From positions 62,001-126,000 of the forward strand of contig JAXMGX010000010.1 in NCBI GenBank assembly GCA_046347045.1: a DNA stretch of 64,000 nt, in the 5' to 3' direction. The stretch is from ZC4RG30 sp046347045 (GTDB taxonomy: Bacteria > Pseudomonadota > Gammaproteobacteria > Steroidobacterales > Steroidobacteraceae). This document shows, in pieces, positions 1 through 8,767 of this stretch (its first letter is position 1; the number at the start of each line of letters is the position of its first letter). The notes under the pieces are model-generated. The model saw only the letters and a program-made list of their open reading frames with translations. It was not told the DNA's origin and did not search any database. Both the position numbers and the translations under genes were made by a program.

Positions 1-667
1 TGCCGAAGTTCAGCTCCCACACGGGAAAGCGCGTCAGCCGGTCATTGCCCATCATGCCCACGTACAGCTCGCGGCCCTCGATGTACTCCTCGACCAGCAC
101 ATCGGACTTGTGCTGCTCCAGCACGAACTCGATGCGCTCCTTCAGCCGCGCCGGGTCGTCGACCACCGAGGCCTGCGCAATGCCCAGCGAAGCATCGTCG
201 GTGCTGGACTTCACGAACAGCGGGAAGCGCAGCTTGCGCGGCAGCTTCACGCGCTGGCCGCGGGGAAAGACCTGGAACTGCGGCGAAGGAATGCGGTGGA
301 AGGCGAACACCTGCTTGCACAATGCCTTGTCGCGCGACAGCAGCAGGCCGCGCGGATTGCAGCCCGTGTAGGGCTGGCGCAGCATCTCGAGGAAGGCGAT
401 GACATGCTGGTCGTAGCTGACGATGCCGTCGAATTCTTCCAGCAGGTTGAACACCACGTCGGGCTGCCAGTCGGCGATGGTGCTGCGCAGTTCGGTGATG
501 CTGTCGAGCACGGGCAGCGCGCGCACTTCGTGGCCGCTGGCCCTGAGCGTCTGGATCACGTCGTATTCTGTGCGCCACTCAGCGACCGCCTTGGGGTCCT
601 GTCCTTCCAGGGTGTCCGGTGGCATGAGGCTGGGATGCAACACCACCAGGACAGAAGATCGCTTCAT
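1..667 (-). CDS. ATP-grasp ligase, D-Ala-D-Ala ligase-like (3' part outside window)
   Basis: The visible 222 residues start with a Rossmann-like strand (MKRSSVLVVLHPSLMPP) and then show the D-alanine-D-alanine ligase pattern: NLLEEFDG near residue 75, YTGCNPRGLLLSRDKAL near 100, FPLFVKS near 150 and VEEYIEGRELYVG near 205. These belong to the pre-ATP-grasp and ATP-grasp parts of the D-Ala-D-Ala ligase/RimK superfamily, which join a carboxylate to an amine through an acyl phosphate. The protein runs off the left edge, so the catalytic C-terminal half is not seen. Its ATG overlaps the stop of the HExxH peptidase gene upstream (ATGA), so the two are probably translationally coupled. The true cell-wall ligase Ddl normally lies in the mur cluster; here the neighbour is a peptidase, so a different peptide substrate is likely. 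The substrate is unknown. Confidence 0.8.
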   Translation of the reverse strand, partial: MKRSSVLVVLHPSLMPPDTLEGQDPKAVAEWRTEYDVIQTLRASGHEVRALPVLDSITELRSTIADWQPDVVFNLLEEFDGIVSYDQHVIAFLEMLRQPYTGCNPRGLLLSRDKALCKQVFAFHRIPSPQFQVFPRGQRVKLPRKLRFPLFVKSSTDDASLGIAQASVVDDPARLKERIEFVLEQHKSDVLVEEYIEGRELYVGMMGNDRLTRFPVWELNFG

Positions 668-1713
668 AGATTCAGTTGTGGCCGCTCCCGCTCGCCAAAT
701 ATACGGACCAATCCGCCCAGGAGCCAGCGCGCGTGCGGTGAGGCGGTGCGCTGCGAGCCGCGCAGGTGCAGATCGAGGTAGTCGGCGCGATCGATGGCGA
801 TGCGCAGCAGCTGGTGCAGCGTGTAGGGCTCGACGCCGGTGTCGCGCTGCACGGCCGCGAGCAACGACTTGCGGGCGCCGCGCAGGAACTGCGCCGCGCG
901 CACTGCGCCGCGCCGCGCCGGCCGCCGCGCGAACACGCGCAACAGCAGATTGTCGGCCGCTTCGCTGCGCCAGCTATGCTGGCGCGCCAGGCGTTCGCGG
1001 TAATGCTCGGCCAGCGTGCGCTGATTCTCGCGCAGCGGTTCGATCTGCGCGCGCGAGCGCACCAGCGCCGCCTTGCCCGATACCTCGCGCATGACTTCAT
1101 CCACGAACGCGAGCTTTTCCCATGCGGGCCAGCTCGCATAGGTGCGGCGCCAGTCCGAATTGGGCTTCAGCCACACCGCGAAGGTTTCGGCGAAATCCTC
1201 GGTGGGATGGCTCTGTGCATACCAGTCGCCCAGATGCTGCACATAGCGGCGGCTGCGGGTGCGTGCGCGGTAGCGCTGCGGATACGGCAGCGATGCCGGA
1301 CCGAACACTTCGCGCCAGCGTGCGCGGCGTCGCAGCCGGTATGCGGTGTCGATGGCATGGCCGGCTTCATGCCGCAGGATGCGCATCAGCCAGTTGCTGT
1401 TGCCGCCCTCCACTTCCTTCATCATGCGCCGCTCGAGCCGCTGCAGCCGCGGATGCGCGAGATAGAAAGGCACCGCGATGCCCGGCACACCATCGGGCGA
1501 GAACCATTCCTCGGCCAGCCACATATGCGGACGAAAACGGATGCCGCGGCGCTGCAGTTCATCGTTGATGCGGTTGAGCCGCCGTTCCAGCCGACTGCCG
1601 GCGAGCTTCAGCTCCAGGTCGCAGAAGCGCAGGTTGAGCAGTTCCTCGTCGGACAGCCGCGTCCACGCCTGCGAGGGCGTGCGTGCGGGGCGGCGGGGAG
1701 CGGTGGCGGGCAT
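664..1713 (-). CDS. Putative zinc-binding metallopeptidase (HExxH, Peptidase_Mx type)
   Basis: A 349-residue protein with no signal peptide, so probably cytoplasmic. HEAGH at residues 115-119 is a gluzincin-type zinc site, and a conserved acidic block (HPTEDFAETFAVWL, about 169-182) follows and may hold the third ligand. The stretch from RFRPHMWLAEEW to GIAVPFYLAHPRLQRLE matches what I know of the family annotated as putative zinc-binding metallopeptidase; I name this from memory of the consensus, not from a search. The C-terminal 140 residues are Arg/Ala-rich and less conserved looking. The gene follows the phosphatase/glycohydrolase fusion by 31 bp and overlaps the downstream ATP-grasp gene by 4 bp. 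Pairing a peptide ligase with a peptidase suggests a shared small-peptide substrate, which is inference. Confidence 0.8.
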   Translation of the reverse strand: MPATAPRRPARTPSQAWTRLSDEELLNLRFCDLELKLAGSRLERRLNRINDELQRRGIRFRPHMWLAEEWFSPDGVPGIAVPFYLAHPRLQRLERRMMKEVEGGNSNWLMRILRHEAGHAIDTAYRLRRRARWREVFGPASLPYPQRYRARTRSRRYVQHLGDWYAQSHPTEDFAETFAVWLKPNSDWRRTYASWPAWEKLAFVDEVMREVSGKAALVRSRAQIEPLRENQRTLAEHYRERLARQHSWRSEAADNLLLRVFARRPARRGAVRAAQFLRGARKSLLAAVQRDTGVEPYTLHQLLRIAIDRADYLDLHLRGSQRTASPHARWLLGGLVRIFGERERPQLNL

Positions 1714-1744
1714 GGGCCTCGCACTCTATGCGAGCTGGCCGTCG

Positions 1745-3124
1745 CTAGGCGAGTTGGCTGTTGGCCACACCGGGGCGACTGAACAACTCCCCGGCGAGAC
1801 CAGCCAGCCGCGGCAGGCCGGTCACCCGGTTGCGCAGGTCCGCCGGCAGGCCCGGCTCGCCGTACCAGGCGCCTGCCAGCGCGCCGTAGGCGGCAGCGAT
1901 GGCATCCCGTTCGGCGCCGGAGCCCGCCAGGACCCGCTCCAGTCCGTCGGCAAAGCTGCGGCTGCGGGCGAAACAGCGCACGGCCCGGTCCAGGGCCCCC
2001 AGGATGCCCGGCGGGCGCCGCCGCCGACCGGCGGGTTGCGCGCTCCAGTCCGAGGCCAGCAGTCGCAGCTCCTCGCGCAGCGGCAGGGCGCCCGGCCGCA
2101 TGGCCATGCCCAGCACCTCGGAGCGGGCCTGTCCCCGCAGCGCCGCGGCGATCATGTCGGCCAGCAGCCGGCAGGCGTCCACCGGCGTGGGCGCCTGGTG
2201 GGTGATGCGGGCGAGGTCGGCGCCCAGCGCGCCGGCGGGACCTGGCACGGCGGCGAACAGCGCCGCGGCCGCCGCCCGCGATAGCGGCGAGGCGTCCTGC
2301 TGGGCGGGATCGTGCGAGCCCAGCACCTGCGATTTGCTCCATAGCGCGCGCGCCAGCACCTGGCTCACTGCGGGACGCAGTGCCGCATCGGGCGCTGCGC
2401 CTGCCGCGACCGGGTTCTTCGCCCAGGCGCGAAGGCGTTCGAGCTGGTCGCGGCCGTCGAAACGGCCCATCGCCAGCAGGCTCTCGGCGGCGCAGAGCGC
2501 GAGCGCGGTGTCGTCGGACCATCCCGCCGGCCCCTCCGCGGGCCCGCGCGTGGCGCACACATCCGCGATGGCAAGCCCCATCAGACAGCCGCGATAGCGC
2601 TCCAGTGCCGCAGGCAGGGACTGCCCCTGCGGCTGCCAATCGAGGATGTACTGCTCCTGCTCGGCGGTTTCCGGAATGCTGGGCCAGCGCGCCGAACGCG
2701 CGTTCTGCAGCCAGAGGCGGTTGAGCAGCTCCAGCGCCTCGTGGGCGGATTCGCCCTTTTCGCGCAGATAGCAGCCGATGGTGATGCCGGTACGGCCGAT
2801 GCCTGCCCGGCAATGCACGTACACCGGCGTGCCGGCCGTCACCATGCCCTGCAGAGCATGCTGCACCTCGTGCATGTCGTGCACGCTGCGTGGTATCGAA
2901 TGATCCGGAAAAGGAAACGAGTGGTATGCCACATCCGGCGGCAACAGGGCGCTGTAGTCGGGCAGTTCATCGATCTGCGTCAGGTCGATGAAGCCGCGCA
3001 CACCCGCATCGAGCAGGGTCTGGATGCGTTCGCGCGTGGCCTCCACGCTGCCGCCGTCGGGATGTTCGCCGGCGAGCACCCTGCCCGGCTCCACCCAGTA
3101 GCTGTTGGGAAGCGGCGGCTTCAC
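1745..3124 (-). CDS. Dual-specificity phosphatase fused to ADP-ribosylglycohydrolase-like domain
   Basis: I place the start at the GTG at 3124, which overlaps the ttcA stop as GTGA; upstream in this frame is only ttcA shadow. The 459-residue product has an N-terminal cysteine phosphatase domain: the P-loop HCRAGIGRTG with Cys105 and Arg111, and a general-acid loop PFPDHSIP with Asp74. From about residue 172 it has an ADP-ribosylglycohydrolase (DraG/ARH) fold: ERYRGCLMGLAIADV, then GWSDDTALAL with Asp204/Asp205 as expected metal ligands. The last metal motif, normally a D-x-D, reads GSGAERDAIAAAYG (near 402-415), so one or two ligands appear lost. Fusion of protein-phosphatase and de-ADP-ribosylation domains suggests reversal of two modifications on one target, but the weakened metal site leaves activity of the second domain in doubt. 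Confidence 0.82.
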   Translation of the reverse strand: MKPPLPNSYWVEPGRVLAGEHPDGGSVEATRERIQTLLDAGVRGFIDLTQIDELPDYSALLPPDVAYHSFPFPDHSIPRSVHDMHEVQHALQGMVTAGTPVYVHCRAGIGRTGITIGCYLREKGESAHEALELLNRLWLQNARSARWPSIPETAEQEQYILDWQPQGQSLPAALERYRGCLMGLAIADVCATRGPAEGPAGWSDDTALALCAAESLLAMGRFDGRDQLERLRAWAKNPVAAGAAPDAALRPAVSQVLARALWSKSQVLGSHDPAQQDASPLSRAAAAALFAAVPGPAGALGADLARITHQAPTPVDACRLLADMIAAALRGQARSEVLGMAMRPGALPLREELRLLASDWSAQPAGRRRRPPGILGALDRAVRCFARSRSFADGLERVLAGSGAERDAIAAAYGALAGAWYGEPGLPADLRNRVTGLPRLAGLAGELFSRPGVANSQLA

Positions 3125-3987
3125 TTCGCGGCGGATTCCGGCAACGGCGCGAGGCCGGCGAAGTCGAACAGCCGCGTGTCGGCGAGGTGCGCGGGCTCGA
3201 CGTTGCGCAAAGCCGTCAGCAGCGACTCGGTGCGGCCCGGATGCTCGCGCTCCCAGTCGGCCAGCATCTTCTTCACGGCTGCGCGCTGCAGGTTTTCCTG
3301 CGAACCGCACAGGTTGCAGGGGATGATCGGGAAGCCACGCGCACTGGCATAGCGCGCCACATCGCGTTCGGACACGTAGGCCAGCGGCCGGATGACGATA
3401 TGCCGGCCGTCCTCGGAACGCAGCTTTGGCGCCATCGCCTTGAGCTTGCCACCGAAGAAGAGATTGAGGAACAGCGTCTCGACGATGTCGTCGCGGTGAT
3501 GCCCCAGCGCCACCTTGGTGATGCCGTTCTCGGCGGCATGGCGGTACAGCGCGCCGCGACGCATGCGCGAGCACAGGCTGCACATCGTGCGGCCCTCGGG
3601 AATCAGCCGCTTCACCACGCTGTAGGTGTCCTGCTCGATGATGTGGTAGTCCACACCCAGCGACTTCAGGTAATCCGGCAGCACATGCGCGGGGAAATCC
3701 GGCTGCTTCTGATCGAGGTTCACCGCGACCAGCGAGAACTTCACCGGCGCCGAGCGCTGCAGCGACAGCAGCATGTCGAGCAGCGTGTATGAATCCTTGC
3801 CGCCCGACAGGCACACCATCACCTTGTCGCCTTCGGCGATCATGGCGTAGTCCTCGATGGCCTTGCCCACCAGGCCCCGCAGGTGCGCGCCCAGCTTGCG
3901 CTTGGTGGCGGACATCGGCAGCGGCACGGCCACTTCCCGCGCAGCGGTGCCGGAAGGTGCGGCGATGCTGGCCGGCGTCGCGTTCAC
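3121..3987 (-). CDS. ttcA: tRNA 2-thiocytidine(32) synthetase TtcA
   Basis: A 288-residue protein. It has the PP-loop ATP pyrophosphatase motif SGGKDS at residues 61-66 and two Cys pairs, CSLC at 136-139 and CNLC at 224-227, which in this family hold a labile 4Fe-4S cluster and receive sulfur. The enzyme adenylates C32 of certain tRNAs and replaces its oxygen with sulfur. The length is close to the usual 290-310, and an Ala-rich N-terminal tail of about 25 residues precedes the core. Its ATG overlaps the stop of the upstream M32 carboxypeptidase gene, and its stop overlaps the GTG start of the fusion gene downstream, so the three genes form a coupled operon. Confidence 0.95.
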   Translation of the reverse strand: MNATPASIAAPSGTAAREVAVPLPMSATKRKLGAHLRGLVGKAIEDYAMIAEGDKVMVCLSGGKDSYTLLDMLLSLQRSAPVKFSLVAVNLDQKQPDFPAHVLPDYLKSLGVDYHIIEQDTYSVVKRLIPEGRTMCSLCSRMRRGALYRHAAENGITKVALGHHRDDIVETLFLNLFFGGKLKAMAPKLRSEDGRHIVIRPLAYVSERDVARYASARGFPIIPCNLCGSQENLQRAAVKKMLADWEREHPGRTESLLTALRNVEPAHLADTRLFDFAGLAPLPESAAK

Positions 3988-5486
3988 TGCGCGCCCTCCA
4001 GGTACTTGGCTTCCAGGTAGCGCAGCGCCGCTGCGGCCGACAGCGCCTTGCCCGTGGCCTTCTTCATCAGTTCCGGCGGCGTCAGCCGCGCACCCTCGGC
4101 ATGCACATGCTCGGCCAGCCAGCCCGTGACCACGCCGAACTCGCCGCGCGCCAGATGCGCGTCCAGTTCCGGCGTGCGCGCGCGCAGACTTTCGTGCAGC
4201 TGCGCGGCGATGGCGGCGCCCATGGCATAGGACGGGAAATAACCGAACGAGCCATGCGCCCAGTGGATGTCCTGCAGGCAGCCTTCGGCGTCATCGGCGG
4301 GCTTCACTTCCAGCCGGTCCATCATGCCCTTGTTCCAGGCCTCCGGCAGATCGCGCACGGCAAGGCGACCCTCGAGCAGGTCCTTTTCCATGCCATGGCG
4401 CAGCACGATGTGCAGCGTGTAGGTGAGTTCGTCGGCATCCACGCGAATCGGGCTGCGGCGCACCTGCGTGAGCACGCGATACAGGTTGTCGACCTCCCAT
4501 TCCGGGCCGGCGACTGCGAAGTGCTTTTCCAGCAGTGGCTTCAGGTACTGCAGGAAGGGCCGGCTGCGACAGACGATCATCTCGAACATCAGCGACTGGC
4601 TCTCTTCGAGCGCCATGCCGCGTTCCTTGCCCACCGGCTGCGCGCGCCATTCGCGCGGCACGCCCAGATCGTACATGGCGTGCCCGGTCTCGTGCAGCGC
4701 GGCCAGCAGGCCCTTGAAGGGGTCGGTGGCATCGAGCTTGGTGGTCACGCGGATGTCGCCGGCCACGCCCTCGGTGAAGGGATGATCGCTCTCGTCGAGG
4801 CGGCCGCGGTCGAAGGGGAATCCAAACGCCTTCATCACCTCGACGATCAGCGCGCGCTGCTTGCCGGGCGCAAAGCGGCCAGCGATGGGCAGCGGCGGCC
4901 GTGCCGCCTGGCGTTCGATCACCTCGCGGATCAGCGCCGGCAGCCGTCGCGAGTAGGTACGAAACACGGCGTCGATTTCCGCGCTGCGCAGACCGGGCGT
5001 AAAGCCATCGATCAGCGCATCGTAGGGGGCGAGACCCAGCGCCTGCCCCAGCAGCGCCGCGCGGTCGCGCACCAGGTGCAGCACCTCTTCCAGGTGCGGT
5101 GCGAACAGCGTGAAGTCCTTCTTCTCGCGCGCCTCGGCCCAGCGCACCTCGGCCAGCGAGGTGGCACGCGCCAACCGCGTGATCAGCGACACGGGCATGG
5201 CGATGGCATGGTCGCGCTGGCGGCTCATCTCGCGCAGGTTGGCCTGCTGCCATTCGTCGAGCTCCGCGGCGCCGGCTTTGGCGCGTTCCAGCAGGCGACT
5301 CACCCTGGGCGAGGTCAGCAGCGCATGCTGCTCGGTCTCGATGGCGGCGAGCTGCTCGCCGCGCACATCGGCGCTGCCGCGGGGCATCATCACGGCGGCA
5401 TCCCACCGCAACAGCGACAGCGCGCCGCTGAAGGCGTGCAGGCGCTGCCACTCCTGCTCGAGCTGCTTGTAGGGGGTCGTAGCCAT
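3984..5486 (-). CDS. Carboxypeptidase Taq family metallopeptidase (M32)
   Basis: A 500-residue cytoplasmic protein with HETGH at residues 265-269, the zinc site of family M32 carboxypeptidases, which remove single C-terminal residues from peptides. Further family signatures are visible: RWDAAVMMP near 28, the DESDHPFTEG stretch before the active site, and GSFGYFPSYAMGAAIAAQL in the C-terminal third. The length is the normal 490-510. The gene opens the coupled run that continues into ttcA by a 4-bp overlap. A TAGAAT hexamer at 5514-5519 on this strand, 27 nt before the ATG, could be the promoter -10; the short leader carries a CCGGATTCCGG palindrome. Confidence 0.93.
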   Translation of the reverse strand: MATTPYKQLEQEWQRLHAFSGALSLLRWDAAVMMPRGSADVRGEQLAAIETEQHALLTSPRVSRLLERAKAGAAELDEWQQANLREMSRQRDHAIAMPVSLITRLARATSLAEVRWAEAREKKDFTLFAPHLEEVLHLVRDRAALLGQALGLAPYDALIDGFTPGLRSAEIDAVFRTYSRRLPALIREVIERQAARPPLPIAGRFAPGKQRALIVEVMKAFGFPFDRGRLDESDHPFTEGVAGDIRVTTKLDATDPFKGLLAALHETGHAMYDLGVPREWRAQPVGKERGMALEESQSLMFEMIVCRSRPFLQYLKPLLEKHFAVAGPEWEVDNLYRVLTQVRRSPIRVDADELTYTLHIVLRHGMEKDLLEGRLAVRDLPEAWNKGMMDRLEVKPADDAEGCLQDIHWAHGSFGYFPSYAMGAAIAAQLHESLRARTPELDAHLARGEFGVVTGWLAEHVHAEGARLTPPELMKKATGKALSAAAALRYLEAKYLEGAQ

Positions 5487-5545
5487 AGTGGGGGCCCGGA
5501 ATCCGGGTCGCCCATTCTACCCGGGCACCGCCGGGCACAGGCAGG

Positions 5546-8500
5546 TCAGGTGGCCCGGGGAGGTGCCGCCTGGGCCGCAGCCACGGTGGGCGATTTCACC
5601 GTGGCCGGGGACGCCGAATCGCCCTCTTCGGGCACCGGAGCGCTCTGGCTGCCGCGCAATTTGTCGATAATCCGCGAAAGGTACTGCGGCGAGCTGGTAT
5701 TGCGCGCGATCAGCACATAAAGCGCCGGCACCACCACGAGCGTCAGCGCCACCGCGAACACCGAGCCGAAGAACACCGTGGCGCCGATGGACTGCCGGCT
5801 TTCGGCGCCGGCGCCAGTGGCCAGCATCAACGGCACCGCGCCCACGGCAGTGGCCAGCGTGGTCATCAACACCGGGCGCAGGCGCGCGCCGGCCGCCTCG
5901 ATGGTGGCCGCGACGAACTCGCGCCCGCGGTCGCGAAGCTGATTCGCGAATTCCACGATCAGGATGCCGTTCTTGCTGGCGATGCCCACCAGCATCACCG
6001 CGCCGATCTGGCTGAAGATGTTGATCGACGAGCCGAACAGCCACAGGCCGAACAGCGCGCCGGTAAGCGCCATCGGCACGGCCGCGAGGATGACCATCGG
6101 GTGGATGAAGCTTTCGAACTGCGCGGCCAGCACCAGGTACACGATGAGGATGGCGAAGCCGAAGGTGAGATAGAGGCCGCCGGCCGAGCGCTTCAGTTCG
6201 CGTGACTCGCCGTCGTAGTCGATCTGCACGGGCACGGTGCCCTGCACGTCGCGCACGGTCTTTTCCATGTAGTCGAGCGCCTCGCCCAGCGAGTAGCCGG
6301 GGTTGAGGTTGGCGGTGACGGTGACCGAACGCATGCGGTTGAAACGGCGCAGCTCCGATGCCGTGCCGGTTTCCTGCGTGCTGACCACGCTGGCCAGCGG
6401 CACCAGTTCGCGCGTGCGGTCGGAGCGCACGTAGATGTTGCTGAGATCGTTCACCGAGGCGCGCTGCTCGTCGCGGGCCTGGAGCACCACGTTGTACTCG
6501 TCGCCGCCCATCAGGAAGGTGGTGACCACGCGCGAACCCAGCATGGTCTCGAGCGCGCGACCCACGTTGTTGAGCGACACGCCGAGGTCGGCCGCCTTGT
6601 TGCGGTCGATGGCCACGCGCAGCTGGGGCTGGCGTTCCTGGTAGTCGATCTCGATGTTGGCGAGGCCGGGGTTCTCCTGCGCCTTCTGCATCACCTTGTC
6701 GGCCACCTGCGCCACGGCCTGGTATTCGGGGCCCTGCAGCACGATGGCCACCGGCTTGCCGTTGCCGCCCAGGCCGCCGGGCGTGCGCGGCACGATGCGC
6801 GCGCCGGGGATGTCCTGCGTGCGCGCGCGCAGCCGCGCGACGATCTGCGCGGCGGTGTCGGGCCGTTCGCCCCAGTTGTTCAGCGGCAGCATCACCATGC
6901 CGTTGTCCACCGCCGCCTGGCTGTTGAAGTTGCCGGTGCGGGAGATGACGCGCGGGGCATTGCCGCGCTTGACCTCGTCGAAGGCGATCTCGGCCACCTG
7001 CGCGATCTGGCGCGAGGTGTAGTCGAGGCTCGAGCCTTCCGGCGCCTGGATGAACACCTGCACACGGCCACGGTCTTCCTGCGGCGCAAGTTCCTGCGGC
7101 AGGCGCATGCCCTTCCACGGGATGCCGAAGATCAGCAGCGAAATGGCCAGCGCCGCCGCTAGCCCCGCGCAGCTGAGCAGTAGCACGGGCTTGCGGCCGG
7201 CCAGGCCCCAGTGCAGCGCGCCCATGTACGACTGCGTGAGCTGCTTGAATGCGCGGTCGATGGCGCTGGCGAAGCGGCCGCGGTGGATGCCATTGGCGAA
7301 GAGCTTGGAGGTCATCATCGGCGTGAGCGTCAGCGCGATCAGCGCCGAGAACACCACCGCCGCGGCCACCGACACACCGAACTCGCTGAACAGCCGGCCC
7401 ACATTGCCCTGCAGGTAGGAGATGGGCAGGAACACCGCCACCAGCACCATGGTGGTGGCGATGACGGCGAAGCCGATTTCGCGGCTGCCGTTGATGGCCG
7501 CCAGCAGCGGCGGCTCCTTGTGCTCGATGCGGCGGACGATGTTCTCGAGCACCACGATGGCGTCGTCGACGACGAGGCCAATGGCCAGCACCGCGCCCAG
7601 CAGCGTCAGCGTGTTGATGGAATAGCCGAACACCGCCATTGCCAGCGCGGCGGCGAAGATGGACACCGGGATGGTGGCGGCGGGAATCAGCGTGGCCCGC
7701 ATGCTGCCCAGGAACAGGAAGATCACCACCAGCACGATGGTCATGGTCTCGGCCAGCGCGACCACCACCTTCTTCATCGATTCGCGGATGAACACCGAGT
7801 TGTCGATGTTCACCTCGATCTTGATGTCCTCGGGCAGCGTCTTCCTGATGAGGTCGATCTCCTTCTTGATCGACTCCGACACTTCGAGCACGTTGGCCGT
7901 GGACAGCGCCTGCACCGGCATCATCAGCGCAGGGCCGTCGTTGGTGGCGGCGCCGCTGCGCTGGTTCTCGGCCGCGAGCTGCACCGTGGCCACGTCGCCC
8001 AGGCGCACCAGGTAGCCGTCGGGCCCGCGGCCCACCACCAGGTTGCGGAAATCGTCCTCGGTGCGCAGCGAGGTGTCGGTGCGCAGCGAGAATTCGCGCT
8101 GCTGCGATTCGATGCGCCCGGCCGGCAGTTCGATGTTCTCGTTGCGCAGCGCCGTCTCGAGGTCGGTGACGGCGATCTTGCGCGCGGCCATCGCGCCGCG
8201 GTCGAGCCAGACGCGCATGGCGTAGCGCCGGCCGCCCTGCATGAACACGCTGGCGACTCCCGGCACGCTGCCGAGGCGGTCGACCAGGTAGCGTTCGGCG
8301 TAGTCGGTGAGCTCGAGCGCGTTGCGCTTCGTGCTGGAGAGGATGGCGATCAGCACCGGGTCGGCACCGTTCTCCACCTTCTGGATCTGCGGCGGGTCGG
8401 CCTCGTCGGGCAGGCGCGCCATGATGCGCGTGACGCGGTCGCGCACGTCGTTGGCGGCCGAATCCATGTTGCGGTCGGCGTTGAACTGCACGTTGATCGA

Positions 8501-8767
8501 GGCGCGCTCGTCGCGGCTTTGCGAGGTGAGCTTGTCGACGCCCTCGAGGCCGGCCACCTCGTTCTCGATCACCTGCGTGACGCGGGTTTCGATGACCGCG
8601 GCATTTGCACCGCGGTAATTCACATTGATGCTGACGACGGGCTGCGAGATGTCGGGATATTCGCGGATCGACAGCCGCAGAGCCGCCATCACGCCGATGA
8701 TGAGCAGCAGCAGCGCCAGCACGGTGGCGAACACCGGGCGCCGGATCGACAGCTCGGAAATCGTCAT
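5546..8767 (-). CDS. RND efflux pump inner-membrane permease (HAE-1 family)
   Basis: A 1073-residue AcrB/MexB-type transporter. It begins with the typical N-terminal cap (MTISELSIRRPVFATVLALL), has the proton-relay motif GLVVDDAIVVLENI in TM4 with paired Asp, the second-half TM block GAVMLVGIASKNGILIVEFAN, and two large periplasmic loops between TM1-2 and TM7-8. This matches hydrophobe/amphiphile efflux pumps that export drugs or detergents with proton import. The ATG overlaps the stop of the membrane fusion protein upstream by 4 bp. No outer-membrane TolC-type gene and no TetR-type regulator lie next to it, so the outer channel is probably supplied from elsewhere. The last 40 residues are an Ala/Pro-rich cytoplasmic tail. 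Confidence 0.95.
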   Translation of the reverse strand: MTISELSIRRPVFATVLALLLLIIGVMAALRLSIREYPDISQPVVSINVNYRGANAAVIETRVTQVIENEVAGLEGVDKLTSQSRDERASINVQFNADRNMDSAANDVRDRVTRIMARLPDEADPPQIQKVENGADPVLIAILSSTKRNALELTDYAERYLVDRLGSVPGVASVFMQGGRRYAMRVWLDRGAMAARKIAVTDLETALRNENIELPAGRIESQQREFSLRTDTSLRTEDDFRNLVVGRGPDGYLVRLGDVATVQLAAENQRSGAATNDGPALMMPVQALSTANVLEVSESIKKEIDLIRKTLPEDIKIEVNIDNSVFIRESMKKVVVALAETMTIVLVVIFLFLGSMRATLIPAATIPVSIFAAALAMAVFGYSINTLTLLGAVLAIGLVVDDAIVVLENIVRRIEHKEPPLLAAINGSREIGFAVIATTMVLVAVFLPISYLQGNVGRLFSEFGVSVAAAVVFSALIALTLTPMMTSKLFANGIHRGRFASAIDRAFKQLTQSYMGALHWGLAGRKPVLLLSCAGLAAALAISLLIFGIPWKGMRLPQELAPQEDRGRVQVFIQAPEGSSLDYTSRQIAQVAEIAFDEVKRGNAPRVISRTGNFNSQAAVDNGMVMLPLNNWGERPDTAAQIVARLRARTQDIPGARIVPRTPGGLGGNGKPVAIVLQGPEYQAVAQVADKVMQKAQENPGLANIEIDYQERQPQLRVAIDRNKAADLGVSLNNVGRALETMLGSRVVTTFLMGGDEYNVVLQARDEQRASVNDLSNIYVRSDRTRELVPLASVVSTQETGTASELRRFNRMRSVTVTANLNPGYSLGEALDYMEKTVRDVQGTVPVQIDYDGESRELKRSAGGLYLTFGFAILIVYLVLAAQFESFIHPMVILAAVPMALTGALFGLWLFGSSINIFSQIGAVMLVGIASKNGILIVEFANQLRDRGREFVAATIEAAGARLRPVLMTTLATAVGAVPLMLATGAGAESRQSIGATVFFGSVFAVALTLVVVPALYVLIARNTSSPQYLSRIIDKLRGSQSAPVPEEGDSASPATVKSPTVAAAQAAPPRAT

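Noticed and set aside
3125..3814. N-terminal extension of the phosphatase fusion
   Set aside because: It only mirrors ttcA in another frame; GTG 3124 overlaps the ttcA stop and starts the domain.
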